64,000 bases of DNA from Oscillospiraceae bacterium (GTDB taxonomy: Bacteria > Bacillota > Clostridia > Oscillospirales > Ruminococcaceae). Made by a program: the position numbers and the translations under genes. The notes beneath the pieces were generated by a model. It saw only the letters and a list, made by a program, of their open reading frames with translations. It searched no databases and was not told the origin of the DNA. Position 1 is the first letter of the stretch. Each line of letters starts with the position of its first letter. Location of the stretch: positions 1 to 64,000 of the forward strand of contig WRLG01000001.1 of assembly GCA_009777725.1 (NCBI GenBank), written 5' to 3'. Positions 35,211-46,559 of this stretch are shown here, in pieces.

Positions 35211-37498
35211 ATGATAGCAGATGAATTGGTTAATATTGTATATGAGGATGTAGTAAAAAACGGTCAGAAATATTGCTTCATTTTGGGAGCTGGGGCTTCG
35301 CTTACCTCTAATATTAAGTCAGGTAATGAACTAGCAAAAGAATGGTTTGAAGAATGGGAATCACGACAACCATTAGAAGCCTCTAATTTCAGAGAGGATA
35401 ATTATTTGAACGACAATTATGGTAATTTCTATTCTCAAATATTTGAGAATAATTTTAAAAATGCAGATGTTAAAGCTAAAAAAACTCTTCATCACGAAAT
35501 TATTAAAGGCATTCCGAGTTCTGGATATTATTATTTATCAAAGATTTTAAGTCAAATAGGTAATTTAGTTATAACTACTAATTTTGACTACTTGGTTGAA
35601 GATTCATTATATACTTTTGAAAGGCAGAAAGCGTTTAGTGTATCTGACCTAAATCATGCGGTACATATTGAGCAATTTACAAGTATACCTGTTATCGCCA
35701 AAATACATGGAGACACTTTTTTAAAACCTTTAAATACTTCTAAAGAGTTAGAGGAACTAAAAGATGAATGGGATAAAAAGCTTAAAGAATTGCTGTTTAT
35801 TTATACGCCAATAGTTATAGGACATAGCGGTAACGACCCTGACCTAATGGCATTATTAAAAAATTCTGGAGCAGAAAAAATCTATTGGTGCCTTTATCAT
35901 AAAGAAAAACCTTCTAAAAAAGTTAATGAATTGGTTAATGCACTTAATGGATCTTTAATACCTATTTTAGGTTTTGATGAGGTTGTGTTTTTACTTGGAG
36001 AAAAATTCAATTTTGCTTCACCCAATAATGATATTGAGAGGTTTAATAGCGAAACTAAAAATAAGTTTGACGAGACTTATGAAAATGCTCTTAAAAATGT
36101 AAAGAAAGAATTAAATGACATTTCGGAAGCTGAAATCATACTCTCAAATGATTTATTAACTATCACAGAAAAACTATCTGCAATGTTTGATACTTTTAAA
36201 GAGCAAATCACCTATGAACACGCTGATTTAGGAAAAGAGTATGTTTTTAAACAAGAACACTCTAAAGCTAAAGAAGAATTACTATTAGCGTTAAAACATA
36301 ATCCAGAAAATATCGAAGCTTTGTTTTGGGCTATGAGTAACTATAATATTTTGGGAGATTACAATAGCGGTATCGCTTGTTGTAGTCAAATTATTCAAAA
36401 AATCCCTTATTTTTATCCTATCTATTTATTTAGGGGAGTTATGTACCTTTCAAAATATGAGAGTAAAGAGAAAAAAGACAAGGTCGATATACGTGATTTA
36501 CGTTGTGCAATTTTTGATTTTATAGAAACACAAAAATTAGAATCTCAGCTTACTGTTGCGTATATGCTTACGGCTTTGTGCTATGCTAATTAAAGGAATA
36601 TATTAAATCAATTGAATATTGCTCTAAATTCATAGAACGAGGTGCAATAGAAGCTCCTGATGATTTTTTAATTAAAAAAATTGAAAAAATATATTCAAGT
36701 CAGTAATATAAATCATTGGCATATTCATTTAGGGGAAATTTGTACTATTGTTGTTTTGAGTTTGAAAAAGCAAAAAATGATTTTGATATTGTTTTATCTA
36801 AATTTAAAAGTGACAAAACTTCATATAACATTGCATATCGTGGATATGCAATGTTATATGCTTTGACTAATAATAACCTTGCTATCTCATATTGTACGAA
36901 ATCAATTAAAAAATCTCCTAAATTTTTTTATGGTTATATTCTGCGTGTATTTTGTTACTTAATAAAGGGAGATTTTAAAAATGCTTTATACGATTTTGGC
37001 ATGGCTTATAAATTAAAGCCAACCTCCGCAGAGGCAATTGCTTTTTATGCGGTAGCGTTATCAATTTCCGATAAAAATAAGATTAACGAATCTCGTGAAC
37101 TTATTGAAAAAGCGTTTGATTATGATAAAAATTATATTATGCTATATGCTTGTAGGGCAAGAATATCTTTGGAAATGTTAAAAGTTAGTGATGAAAAATA
37201 TAGTGATTCTATACTTGCTGACTTTAGAATTTTACATGACTCTAATAAGATAACCAACGAATTGACTCCTCATGAGTTTCTTTTCGGAGGGTATGTCTGG
37301 TATATTGAATATTTATTGTACATTGGTGATGATAATGCTTTAAAATTTGCTTATGAGCTATTTAGCCAAGCACGAGAAAAATTTCATAATATTGGAATTA
37401 TATCCTATTATTTGGGTAAATATTATGACTTAAAACATAATGAAAAAGCTAGTAATCGTGAATATAAAAAAGCAGAGGAATTGGGATATATAACATGA
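35211..37498 (+). pseudogene. SIR2-TPR defence-type protein, broken
   Basis: The first 460 codons hold a SIR2-like domain (FILGAGASLTSNIKSG, VITTNFDYLV, AKIHGD, IGHSGNDPDLM), the fold used by anti-phage NAD-depleting proteins. TPR-like helices follow from about 340. Frame is lost near 36590, a short piece (EYIKSIEYCSKFIERGAIE) leads to an in-frame TAA near 36705, and TPRs continue to 37498 (LYDFGMAYKLKPTSAEAIAF). The original would be about 760 aa. GGAGGT precedes the ATG, and a GTTAAAATAAC-GTTATTTAAC imperfect repeat lies just before that. The SIR2 part alone may still be made. Confidence 0.75.
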
Positions 37499-37619
37499 TT
37501 TCAAGTTTTAATTATATGGAACTATCTTATGCATCTTCACGAAATGATTTGCAAAAGAAAGCAACGTATGTTTAAAATTATGGACTCGAATTAATCAACC
37601 TCTCAGCCACCTACTCTTT

Positions 37620-38440
37620 CTATTGCTTTCTTATCATTATTGCCTTTATAGATTCCGTAGGAGTATAATGGCGCGCTAGCCATTTGCGCAAGCCATCAAA
37701 TCCGGGATAGATAATCCTTTCTGTCATATTTATTTGGTCAAGTCTATCACGAATTTCTAGTTTAAGTTTTTTAGGTATAGTTATTTTTCTATAAATATCA
37801 ACTATATACTTCTAACCATTGCGTTAAGGTCTTTGAAGGATCAGACATTACAGAAAGGAGTGCATATTGATTTACAATCCTATTATCAATTGATGGTGGC
37901 TCAAAAAACGTTACATATTCTTCTCCGTTTGCACAAAGGGCTTTTAACTTCATAAAATCGGGAACAAGTTCATCCAACATTTCCGTTGTAAATCCATACG
38001 CATAATTATTATGTAAGGCATCGATTAATTTTTGTGGTAGAAATTCATGTGCTTTTACAAAATTGACGCACCAAATAACACCATCTTTATCATAATTTTG
38101 AAAAATCTTCAGTAGCAAAATGCAATGCAACAAAAGGAGAAAAAGTCCAATCAAGCAATCGCGTTGGTAAACCATGATGTTGAGCTATGGAAACCATTTC
38201 CCAAAATTTCCTTTCTCCCAATTCACCGGAAGCATATTTTTTGAAATTCCTAAGCAAGCACTGCTCTAGTATTAAATTATCACCACACACCCTATTGAGG
38301 CTCGTTTTTAAGTCATAAGACGAGTCAGAAAGACCTCTAAAGACGTAATTTGACCTGTGTCGATCTATTGTAGTGTCATAGTTATCCTTAAACAACTCAT
38401 TTTCTAGTTCTTCCCAAGTTTGAACAAAGTAATCATTCAT
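37620..38440 (-). pseudogene. FRG-domain protein, frameshifted
   Basis: Three frames join. 38090-38440 has NYVFRGLSDSSYDLKTSLNR and QHHGLPTRLLDWTFSPFVAL, the FRG-domain signature. 37798-38175 continues WCVNFVKAHEFLPQKL to EVYS. A hidden frame then gives [20 protein letters not shown] and YPGFDGLAQWLARHY before a stop at 37620. FRG domains occur in defence and toxin-like proteins; the biochemical role is unproven. Two shifts make it a pseudogene. Confidence 0.75.
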
Positions 38441-38657
38441 ATTTTTTGCTCCTTATTTAAAATTTTTCAATAACATTATACCCCATAATTAGCCATAAGT
38501 CAACCCATTTAAATTAAAAATCTAAAAGGTGGAAATGTTTCAAACTTTTTTCTCTTTCTCATCCGTATCCCTTCTTACTCCAACTATATATTCTTACCAT
38601 ATACAACGTCACCCTTAACAGGGTCGGCGTAATTTTTATTTATAAGGAGTTGTTATC

Positions 38658-38860
38658 ATGCCTGCAAACGTAGAAACTATGTTTTATGTACGTTTCGCCC
38701 CTTGGCACAATCTTGGTATCCGAGTCGAATCCGCATTAAGTTCTGAGGAAGCTCTGGAGAAATTAGGACTTGACTGGACTGTTATCCAACGCCCGATTAT
38801 GACAAGTAGTTACAAACCAATCCACGGATTGTTCGTGTGCCTGTGTCGAGTAAGTTGATA
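38658..38860 (+). pseudogene. DUF932 / TIGR03299-type protein, N-terminal fragment
   Basis: The frame MPANVETMFYVRFAPWHNLG with SSEEALEKLGLDWTVIQRPI matches the start of phage/plasmid-like DUF932 proteins (about 300 aa). It stops after 66 codons. Ribosome site AAGGAG is present at 38641. It marks the start of the conjugative/plasmid-like gene debris. Confidence 0.7.
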
Positions 38861-39109
38861 TTCCAAAAGTACATGACCCGGCTCATCGGCAAGATGATTC
38901 CGATTTATGGGGTAGTTGCACGGATAACTCTTGAGAAAATCGCGAATAAAACAGGACAGCCCTACTTGTTATATAATTTCGAGGTTGTAAGTCAACTGTC
39001 GGCTGATGAGGCTGTGAGGGCTAAGGGGTTTGGGCAGGGATTTAAGGAGATAATTGCTGTTAGTGAATCGGTTCAAGCTGTGGCGGAAGCGGCTGTTGAG
39101 GCGGCTTGA
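38837..39109 (+). pseudogene. C-terminal fragment of an unidentified element protein
   Basis: The frame IPIYGVVARITLEKIANKTG with QPYLLYNFEVVSQLSADEAV and an Ala/Glu-rich tail overlaps the end of the DUF932 fragment. It probably belonged to a second gene fused by deletion. No family recognised. A terminator follows. Confidence 0.4.
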
Positions 39110-39121
39110 ATACAGTAAAAG

Positions 39122-39166
39122 GTGAGAACGGCAGCCGTCCATAACGGACGGACTGCCATATCTCAC
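39122..39166 (+). terminator. Hairpin terminator
   Basis: GTGAGA..GGCAG..GTCC pairs with GGAC..CTGCC..TCTCAC and is followed by AAAAAATATATAAT. It closes the 38.7-39.1 kb unit. From 39167 to 39385 only AT-rich leader sequence is seen. Confidence 0.6.
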
Positions 39167-39385
39167 AAAAAATATATAATAAGGAACTAACATAATTTAT
39201 TAAACGTCTGTTGTTTCCATAACGCTTCATGTATTCGCCACATCTTAATACCGATCATATCAATTAAATCTTTTGCCATGTCTATAGTCTATTATTATTT
39301 TTTATCTATATGTGTTCCGAAATAATATTTCTATTATTTCAATCTCCACTATAAGGTAAAAAATATATTTAAGGGGCGAAAGATT

Positions 39386-41773
39386 ATGAGTTCAATATTC
39401 CAATGTAGCTTAGACGTCAAGGGTAATTCAGTTAAACCCGACAGCTCTACGGCAGGGCAAATCAGCAATCGGATAGGGAAGAACATTCAGTCTGTAAGTC
39501 AGGATAATATCAAGCAGTTCGTTCAAATGGTCGGCAAGGAAGGATACACATTCTGTCCGGCTACCTTTAACGAGGGCGAGCGAAATAAAGCTAATTTTAA
39601 TCAACAGCAGTTATTCGCACTTGACTTTGACGGAGGAGTCACGTTTGAGGAAGTAAAGGACAGGTCGGAACGATATAACCTGCCTATGCTCTTTGCATAT
39701 GAAACCCTTATCGGCGAAAACGGCAATAAATTTCGGGCTGTATTCCTGAATGATGCCCCCATATCGGATAGAAAAGTAACGGAAGCTATACTGAAATCAT
39801 TTGAAACCATGTTTCCCGAGGCTGATAAGTCATGTATTAAGGATACCGCCAAGATGTATTACGGAGGAAAGAGATTAATCCATTTCGATGAATCAATGCC
39901 GGAAATAGCAGTCGATTTGTTATTCATGAATATGTCGTTATATCTGAAAGACAAATACGGAGCTACAAACTACAAGAGGAAACTTAGAGAGTTTTCAAAA
40001 GCCACAGGAATAAGGCTCAATCATAAAGACCAACCGGATGTCACTGTATCATACGGAAATCCGCCTGAGGTATTGGTAAATGATAAAAGTTCACCAAACT
40101 CTACTACTATAATATCCAAGAATGGTAAGAGTTTATTAAAATATTATCAGATAAATCTTGATGATTCTACCAATATCAAGGGCGTGAATTTAAAACCGAA
40201 AACGACTAACGCTCATCTTCCGTACCGTTCTAATGTTCTGGGTGAGGTCAAGTCTAACTGCCGGTTATTCCGTGAGTTTGAAGCGGGGGACAGACAACTC
40301 CATCATGATGAGTTATTCGGACTTGCGACTAACATTATTCAAATCGAATCGGGAGCGAGATGTTTTAACGACTATCTTTATAATAACTCTTACTTTGGCG
40401 ACAGGAAACATAAATACGAAAGCTGGGATTATTACCTCAAATACATAAAGGATTATAAGCCGCAATCATGCGACCGGTTCTGTCCTTACAAAGATACCTG
40501 CTCTCACGGAACTAATATTCTATCCTCATCAAGGCTAAAATACCACGAGTTTGAGAGGCTTTCTAACTTCAAGGAAACCTATGTATCTATCAAGGAAGCG
40601 GAGGACGATTTCGCAAAAGAATTATACAAAGCTATCAAATCGAAAAGGACAGGCTGGCATATTATTAAAGCACAGACGTCTTTAGGTAAGACCGAGAAAT
40701 ATATAGAGGCTCTGAAGGACTTGCAGGGTAACGTATTGGTTGCAGTTCCGACTAATAAGTTGAAAAACGAGATTGTCGGGCGGTTTAGTAAAATGGGGGT
40801 TGACGTTATTATGTCCCCGTTCCTGCATGAGATTAAAGATATAATCCCCGACTACATATGGAGTACAAGCGAAAAGGATTATGCTGCCGGAAAATCGGTA
40901 ATCCCTTATCTGTTGAAGCTTATAGAGAACTCTCACCCCGACGCGGATTTGTTCGTACAATATCTGAACGAGCTTGAAAGCCTTTAGGAATTTTGAGGGT
41001 ATTAGTATAACTACTCACAATCGGCTGTTGTCAACGGATTTAGGTAAATATGGCTTCGTTATCGTCGATGAGGATATTGTCCTAAGCTCCATTATCTCTA
41101 ACAAGATTGACATTACTATTTCAGACTTGAAGAAACTAAAAAAAGAGCTCGCGCCCGAAGGCGCACTCTCATGGTGTCCGCCACCATTAATCAAACTATA
41201 TGCGAATACTGTTTCGGGAAGAATAATATTACTTTTCACGGGTGTAAGAAATCTCGGTACAAGGCTACTTTAAACCAATACTATGATAAATCAATGAGCA
41301 GAGGTTTTATTAATAAAGCCCCTGATATATTCAATCGAACACAACGATGGTCCGGCTCTGAATATACGATAACTTTTAAGAGATGTCGTGAGAAATACGG
41401 TGTCGAAGACCTGACTTTCGGGACGACTGCGGGCTGTGACTTTATGAAAGGTTGTAACATTGATGTTATAGGAACACCTCATCAACCCGACTGGATTTAC
41501 AAACTTTTCGCTTTTTCTATGGGTCTTGACTTCAATAGATATGCCCGTTCTAAGTTTCAGCAGACGGAGCATAACGGAGTACGATTTTGGTTCCCGACCT
41601 TTGAGGATAAAACCCTGCGGGATATTCAGTTTTACTTGATAGAATCAGAGCTTGAGCAAGCCGTCGGTAGAGCAAGGCTGTTGAGATTCGATTGTACGGT
41701 CAATCTGTTCTCAAACTTTCCGTTGCTTCAGGCAAATTACTTGATTTCCGAATATGACGACCTCGGAAGATGA
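39386..41773 (+). pseudogene. Primase-helicase replication protein of a mobile element
   Basis: Three frames make up an approximately 795-aa replication protein. The 533-aa first part has a primase-like core (LFALDFDGGVTFEEV, KFRAVFLNDAPI), a cysteine cluster CDRFCPYKDTCSH and helicase motif I QTSLGKTEKYI. A frame change at about 40980 leads to ITTHNRLLSTDLGKYGFVIV with DED (motif II). A second one near 41170 leads to ATINQTICEYCFG and motif VI ESELEQAVGRARLLR. With two shifts it is probably inactive. Such proteins replicate plasmids or excised integrative elements. Confidence 0.7.
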
Positions 41774-41793
41774 GACCCCTTACGTCTCATCTT
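41767..41793 (+). terminator. Terminator after the primase-helicase
   Basis: AAGATGAGAC pairs with GTCTCATCTT around a 7-base loop, overlapping the stop codon of the primase-helicase remnant. Confidence 0.6.
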
Positions 41794-41936
41794 TGAATTT
41801 CTGTGTATGAATGAAACCTTGATATTTTATTTTTGTTAATGATATGTTGGTTTATAAACGGTTATTATTTTTGAGAGCGGAGGGTGCAGTTATCGCACTC
41901 TCTGTCGTTTGCTTTTTGATGTGCCATCCATAATCG

Positions 41937-42458
41937 TCACCGGTGATTTTTTTTGTTTTTCATAACATAAGGAGGCATTTGAGTCTTATGTCCATATAGC
42001 ATTTCAAATTTTTTATGTGGGTCTTTCTCTGATACATATTCATCATATCCTGTAATTGTCGCTGTTTCAGCAGATAAATCATTCTCATTTTGTTCTGTTG
42101 CAGTAGTGCTTTCAACGGACTTTTTAATCAGCTTGTAATATTTTTTCAAATCATCTGAAAGTGGTAGTTTGAGTAGTCGTAAAAAGATAATAAGAAAACA
42201 TTTAGCAAGCATATCTTCATCTTCAGCATCAACTTTGTTCCAATCAATATAATTAAAATCTTCTAATGAGCAGAACGCATTATGCAACTTTTCACCGTAA
42301 ACACTTACTTGCTTTTTGAAGTTATCAATAAATCGGTCTTCTGATACCACAATTCTTTCTTTATCAATATCTTCTGATAATTTTTTACTAACCACCTCAC
42401 CCCTTTTATACCATTGGTTGGCCCTTTCTATTTTGACTACCAAATCTAAATAAGTCAA
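41937..42458 (-). CDS. Hypothetical protein (173 aa)
   Basis: The protein is soluble, charged and mostly helical (FIDNFKKQVSVYGEKLHNAF, LKKYYKLIKKSVEST). It has no signal peptide or known motif. It is divergent from the DUF3102 gene and intact in a decayed region. I do not recognise the family. Confidence 0.5.
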   Translation of the reverse strand: MTYLDLVVKIERANQWYKRGEVVSKKLSEDIDKERIVVSEDRFIDNFKKQVSVYGEKLHNAFCSLEDFNYIDWNKVDAEDEDMLAKCFLIIFLRLLKLPLSDDLKKYYKLIKKSVESTTATEQNENDLSAETATITGYDEYVSEKDPHKKFEMLYGHKTQMPPYVMKNKKNHR

Positions 42459-42714
42459 AAAATCATAAAATATTGCCCTAGGGCGACCCTTACCAAAAAG
42501 TCCCGTGCTGTCTATAGTATCAAAATATACTGTAAGAGGGGGTTATTTTTTTACTCACGTCAAAATCAAACCTTTCACGATTTTTACTTTGTATTTTTTT
42601 GTACTGTTGTTGTACTGGCACTGTATCTTCCATTTTTAGTAGAAAATAAATATAATTAATATAACGGCAAATTTTATAGTGAAATTTAAGAAACCCTAAA
42701 AAGGAGGAACGTGA

Positions 42715-43347
42715 ATGGATTTGATAGCTAATGCAAGCGACCTTGACGAACTTAAATTGAAAATTTTGGCAGACAAAATTAAAATGGAGACATTATTTAT
42801 ATCAATGGGACAACACTTTATCAAAGCAAAGGCTTTGACCGAACACGGAAAATGGTTGAAGTGGTTAGAAGACAACGGCGAAATTTCAGCTGTCACAGCT
42901 CAGCGTATGATGAAACTCGCAAAATTATTTACAAATGAATCCCCGGTGATTCATTTAGGATTCACAAAAGCTCTAATTTTATCTGCGTTGTTAGGATTTC
43001 TAAGCAAAGAGCAAATTGAAGCGATGCTTGAAGAAGTTCACGAAATAAATGGTGCTAAGAAGTGCGTTTCGGATATGTGTAAGAGAGAACTCGAAGCACT
43101 TGTTCGCAGTTTAAGAAATCAGAAAGCTCAAAGCAAACCTCGCATAAAGCTTGTTGAGCAAGCAGAACTGATTGAAGAATTCGATTTTGGAAAGAATCTT
43201 GAGCGAGTTAAGGCAAATATTGAAAAGTTGCTATGTTACATCGTTGAGAACTCAGCTGAAGAGGGTAATTATCGGAACTCACTTTACGATTTATGCGAAA
43301 ATACGATTGAACACTTATCACCAGCAGAACTTGACGAAACGATTTAA
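42715..43347 (+). CDS. DUF3102-type plasmid/element protein
   Basis: The 210-aa protein shows the DUF3102 pattern: IKMETLFISMGQHFIKAKAL followed by HGKWLKWLEDNGEISAVTAQ and RMMKLAKLF. Proteins of this type occur on Clostridia plasmids and conjugative elements and are thought to help replication or partition, without a proven reaction. AAGGAGG lies eight bases before the ATG. A GC-rich hairpin (43359-43386) follows the stop. The frame is intact. Confidence 0.7.
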   Translation: MDLIANASDLDELKLKILADKIKMETLFISMGQHFIKAKALTEHGKWLKWLEDNGEISAVTAQRMMKLAKLFTNESPVIHLGFTKALILSALLGFLSKEQIEAMLEEVHEINGAKKCVSDMCKRELEALVRSLRNQKAQSKPRIKLVEQAELIEEFDFGKNLERVKANIEKLLCYIVENSAEEGNYRNSLYDLCENTIEHLSPAELDETI

Positions 43348-43358
43348 CGCACCTCGTA

Positions 43359-43386
43359 AACAAGCGGGGTATACACCTCGTTTGTT
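43359..43386 (+). terminator. Hairpin after the DUF3102 gene
   Basis: AACAAGCGGGG and CCTCGTTTGTT form an imperfect stem 12 bases after the stop codon. There is no long T-run, so its strength is uncertain. Confidence 0.4.
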
Positions 43387-43547
43387 ATTCTATCACCATA
43401 ACTATTACAGCAGATTTCGCTATCAATAGCAAGGTCTAAAAATATTTTTAAAAGGAGAGCTTGATTTGAACAATAGCAGCCCAAAAAAGGGGAGAGCAAG
43501 GGTGATTATAATGCATCGCCAAATGCTTTGGAACAGTCCCGTATAAA

Positions 43548-44932
43548 ATGTTATCATTTGATGGTTACGTTAATGGTTTTTATGTTGGCACAGTTCGTAT
43601 TGGATTAATGAAATACAAAGTTTTTATCCCTATAGGCACTGACGGACATATCCTTATCATCGGCGGGAGTGGAAGTGGCAATGCATTGTTATTCCCAATT
43701 TAGAGACATATGAAAGTCCTATATTCGCTATTGACATAAACGGCACTCTACAAAACTACTTAATTCACTAAAATCAACCAAAAGACCGTATATGGTTATT
43801 GATTTCTCGGGTGAATCCGAAAATTTTTTCAGCTATGACCCGCTCAACTTTATCCGTCAAGGCGGCGATGATACTATAATTCAGAACGTCGAAGGGTTGG
43901 TAGAGGCGATTATACCGATACCTAAGAGTGCCAGAGAAAAGTTTTGGATGTTGTCTGCTCGAAGGTGTTTGATAGGAGGGATTCTATATTACATAAATAT
44001 GGACGGTATGGATTTTAATAAGATGATGACTGCTATTCAATCCACACCGTTAAGTTCGTTGATAAGCCAAATCAAAAGCAGTAATAATGCTGTGGCAAAA
44101 ATGTATATCAATCAGCTCTCAAGTGCAACAGATTTATCGGATAACAAAATGCTACTTGGGATTGGTGAGGAGTTAAGCAATAGCATCACTAAATTTGCTG
44201 TAAATCCTACGATAAGGAGAGTGTTTTCATCTGAGAACGCCGATGTTGTATGGGAATACTTGGATGACTATAATATCTTGCTTCGCGCACCGGAAGAAAA
44301 GATTAAACAATACAGTCCGGCGATAAGGCTTATCGTTACTCAACTTATAAACTTTTTGAAACGCCTCCCTAATAAATATGGTTCAAACGATAAATCTTCG
44401 CAGCAAATGCTTATGCTTTTAGACGAATTCGCAGCACTGGGAAAGATTGAAGTTATGGCAAATGCTGTTTCTACCCTGAGAAATAAAGGTGTAAATATAG
44501 CAATAGTAGTTCAGTCAATTGCCCAGATCGATATGCACTATGGAGAACTTGAGCGCAGGGTTCTATGCGATAACTTTCCTTTTAAGTTAATTCTGCAAGC
44601 GAATGACGCAGAAACGCAGAAATATGCTAGCGACCTTGCAGGCAGTAGAGAGGTCGAAAAGGTAAGTAAAACCGCAACCACAGACCCGCTCACAAAAGAT
44701 ATTGTATCGTGAGAGTAGGACGACGAGCAGACAATATGAGCCGTATATCCGTCCGTCAGAGTTTGCGACTTTGAAAGACATTGTAATGCTAACACCGGAA
44801 GGTTATTCAAGAGTTAAGAAAACCCCTTATTATGAGGATAAACGTAAACGAGAAAACAAGGTAATTGGTTTCTTTAAGTCTGTAGGAAAAAAGATATGTT
44901 CATTCTTCAGACGAGTTGTGTGGGGGAGGTGA
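43548..44932 (+). pseudogene. VirD4/TraG-type coupling protein, broken
   Basis: Coupling proteins hand relaxase-bound DNA to a type IV secretion channel. The frame from 43548 (MLSFDGYVNGFYVGTVRIGL) has the Walker A loop as GGSGSGN, with the Lys-Thr lost in a small deletion. After frame changes it continues IPNLETYESPIFAIDINGTL. The main piece 43792-44712 has SAREKFWMLSARRCLIGGIL, LMLLDEFAALGKIEVM (Walker B) and NIAIVVQSIAQID. A last piece, 44702-44932, supplies the C-terminus. The P-loop loss and three shifts make it inactive. Confidence 0.78.
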
Positions 44933-44937
44933 TGATT

Positions 44938-45231
44938 ATGAATTTTTCAGAGCTACTACAGAATGATCTGAACGAGATTGAGCAGATCAAACGGCGGCAC
45001 ATAGCTAAAGAACAACGGGAAATAAAAAAAGAAAATAAAACCAGCAAGAGTCTAATATTTAATGTTGGTGAATGTTTCCTAAAGTATTTCCCAGAATATC
45101 TGAGCTTACAGCCTAATTTGTCAAAGGCAGACAAGGATGTTGAATTCGCTTCTCTTGAAAAATTTCTGTCTACTATCGCTAATGATGAAGAATTATTACA
45201 TAAAATCAGAAAACAAACGGATGAGAGTTAA
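44938..45231 (+). CDS. Small element-borne protein upstream of the relaxase
   Basis: The 97-aa protein starts MNFSELLQNDLNEIEQIKRR at 44938, with GGAGG eight bases before it. The track start 42 bases upstream lies in the VirD4 end. It is helical and charged, without a recognised motif. Its position between coupling protein and relaxase suggests a mobilisation accessory protein. Confidence 0.55.
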   Translation: MNFSELLQNDLNEIEQIKRRHIAKEQREIKKENKTSKSLIFNVGECFLKYFPEYLSLQPNLSKADKDVEFASLEKFLSTIANDEELLHKIRKQTDES

Positions 45232-45275
45232 ACTGTTTTTTATGATAATAGCACACTTACGCAAGGAGGTACAAT

Positions 45276-45986
45276 ATGGCAATTTATCATCTTCATACAA
45301 AGCATTTAGGTCGCAGTAACGGGGATGCCGCGTGTAAGGATTATTACTATGGTAAAGTTCACGATTATACAAATAAAGGCGGCGTTGTTTATGAAACAAT
45401 ACTTTTACCGCCTGAAGCTCCAATCGAATTTAATAATCGTGAAATATTATGAAATATGGTTGAGTTATCAGAAAAATTTGATGATTCAAGGGTCGCCCAC
45501 GAAGTCTTGATTGCTCTTCCGCGAGAATTAAACCTAAGCGAACAAATAAATCTTGTCAAGGATTATGTTAGGGATTGTTTTGTAAGATTAGGAATGTGCG
45601 CCGATATTGCTATTCACGATAAGCGAAATGGCAATCCCCATGCTCACATTCTACTAACAACCAGAGCTGTAACCTATGGAGGATTTACTGTAAAAATTCG
45701 TGAATGGGATAAACATAAATCTTTGCTTAAATGGCGCGAGCAATGGGCAGATGCGCTAAACCGCGTATTTGAGAGAATGGGTTTAGACGATAGGGTTTCG
45801 CACGAAAGTTACAAGGTGCAGGGTATCGACAAAAAACCTGCCATTCATCTGAGTAAGGGCGTATTAGCTCTTGAACGGCGCGGTATTCAGACGGAACGCG
45901 GCAATATAAACCGCGAAATCATCAGAGAACGTGAAGAAATGGAGCGTAAACGACAGAGAAGTCGTGAGTATGATAGAGGACGATAA
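45276..45986 (+). pseudogene. MobA/MobL-family relaxase, in-frame stop and truncated
   Basis: Relaxases nick oriT and lead the DNA strand in transfer. The frame MAIYHLHTKHLGRSNGDAAC reaches a TGA near 45450 where homologues usually have Trp. It then continues in the same frame to 45986 with ALPRELNLSEQINLVKDYVR and the metal-binding histidines in NPHAHILLTTRAV. The rest of the normally longer protein is absent; it ends in an Arg/Glu-rich helix. AAGGAGG precedes the ATG. From 45987 to 46206 there is no gene. Confidence 0.8.
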
Positions 45987-46206
45987 TACCTGCGATGCTG
46001 GGTATTGTTTCTCAAGTGAGGAAATCCTCTGCGGTCACAATCCCGCAAATTTATAAAGGAGTTAAGCATAACACCAAATAGCCAAATAATGATGCAAACC
46101 TATAAGATTGAGCTGCGTTAAGTGAAACTGGGCTAATCCTAACGTAGCACCGTATAACGGTAATATCCTCAGAGTCTTTATAGCAAAATCGTAAGGGGCG
46201 ATTCCT

Positions 46207-46458
46207 ATGGTCAATAATAATACGATATCGCTAACCGATGCCTACGGCTTTATGTTTACCGATTATCCTGATGTAGTCAGCTTTAAGTAGCTCAGAGAAA
46301 TGCTCGGCGGTCTAAACGAAAATCAGATGTATAAGCTTCTTAAAGAGGGACAAATCAAGCCTTTACGGGGCGGGAATGGAGAATCTTATTTAATTCCGAA
46401 ACTGAACATAATTTCATTCATAATTAACCAAAGCAGCAGTCAAGTCGCCGTGTACTAA
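46207..46458 (+). pseudogene. Excisionase-like helix-turn-helix protein, in-frame TAG
   Basis: The frame starts MVNNNTISLTDAYGFMFTDY, meets TAG after VVSFK, then continues LREMLGGLNENQMYKLLKEG and SYLIPKLNIISF. This is the winged-helix pattern of Tn916-type excisionases that sit upstream of integrase. About 83 codons in total. It lies about 100 bp upstream of the integrase remnant, the usual xis-int order. Confidence 0.65.
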
Positions 46459-46483
46459 TAAGTGTATTAATATAAAATATCCC

Positions 46484-46512
46484 TTGCATTGCTCTCTGTT
46501 ATATGCTATAAT
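46484..46512 (+). promoter_or_regulatory. Promoter of the 46.6-kb integrase
   Basis: TTGCAT (46484-46489) and TATAAT (46507-46512) with a 17-base spacer lie 48 bp before the ATG with its GAAGGAG site. Confidence 0.65.
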
Positions 46513-46559
46513 TAATGTGAGAACTAATAATAGGGGGTGCATAAGGGTCTGAAGGAGCT

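Noticed and set aside
45276-46458. Possible stop-codon recoding (TGA in the relaxase, TAG in the excisionase, TAA in SIR2-TPR).
   Set aside because: All three stops occur once each in genes that neighbour frameshifted genes, while intact genes use normal stops. Plain decay explains them.
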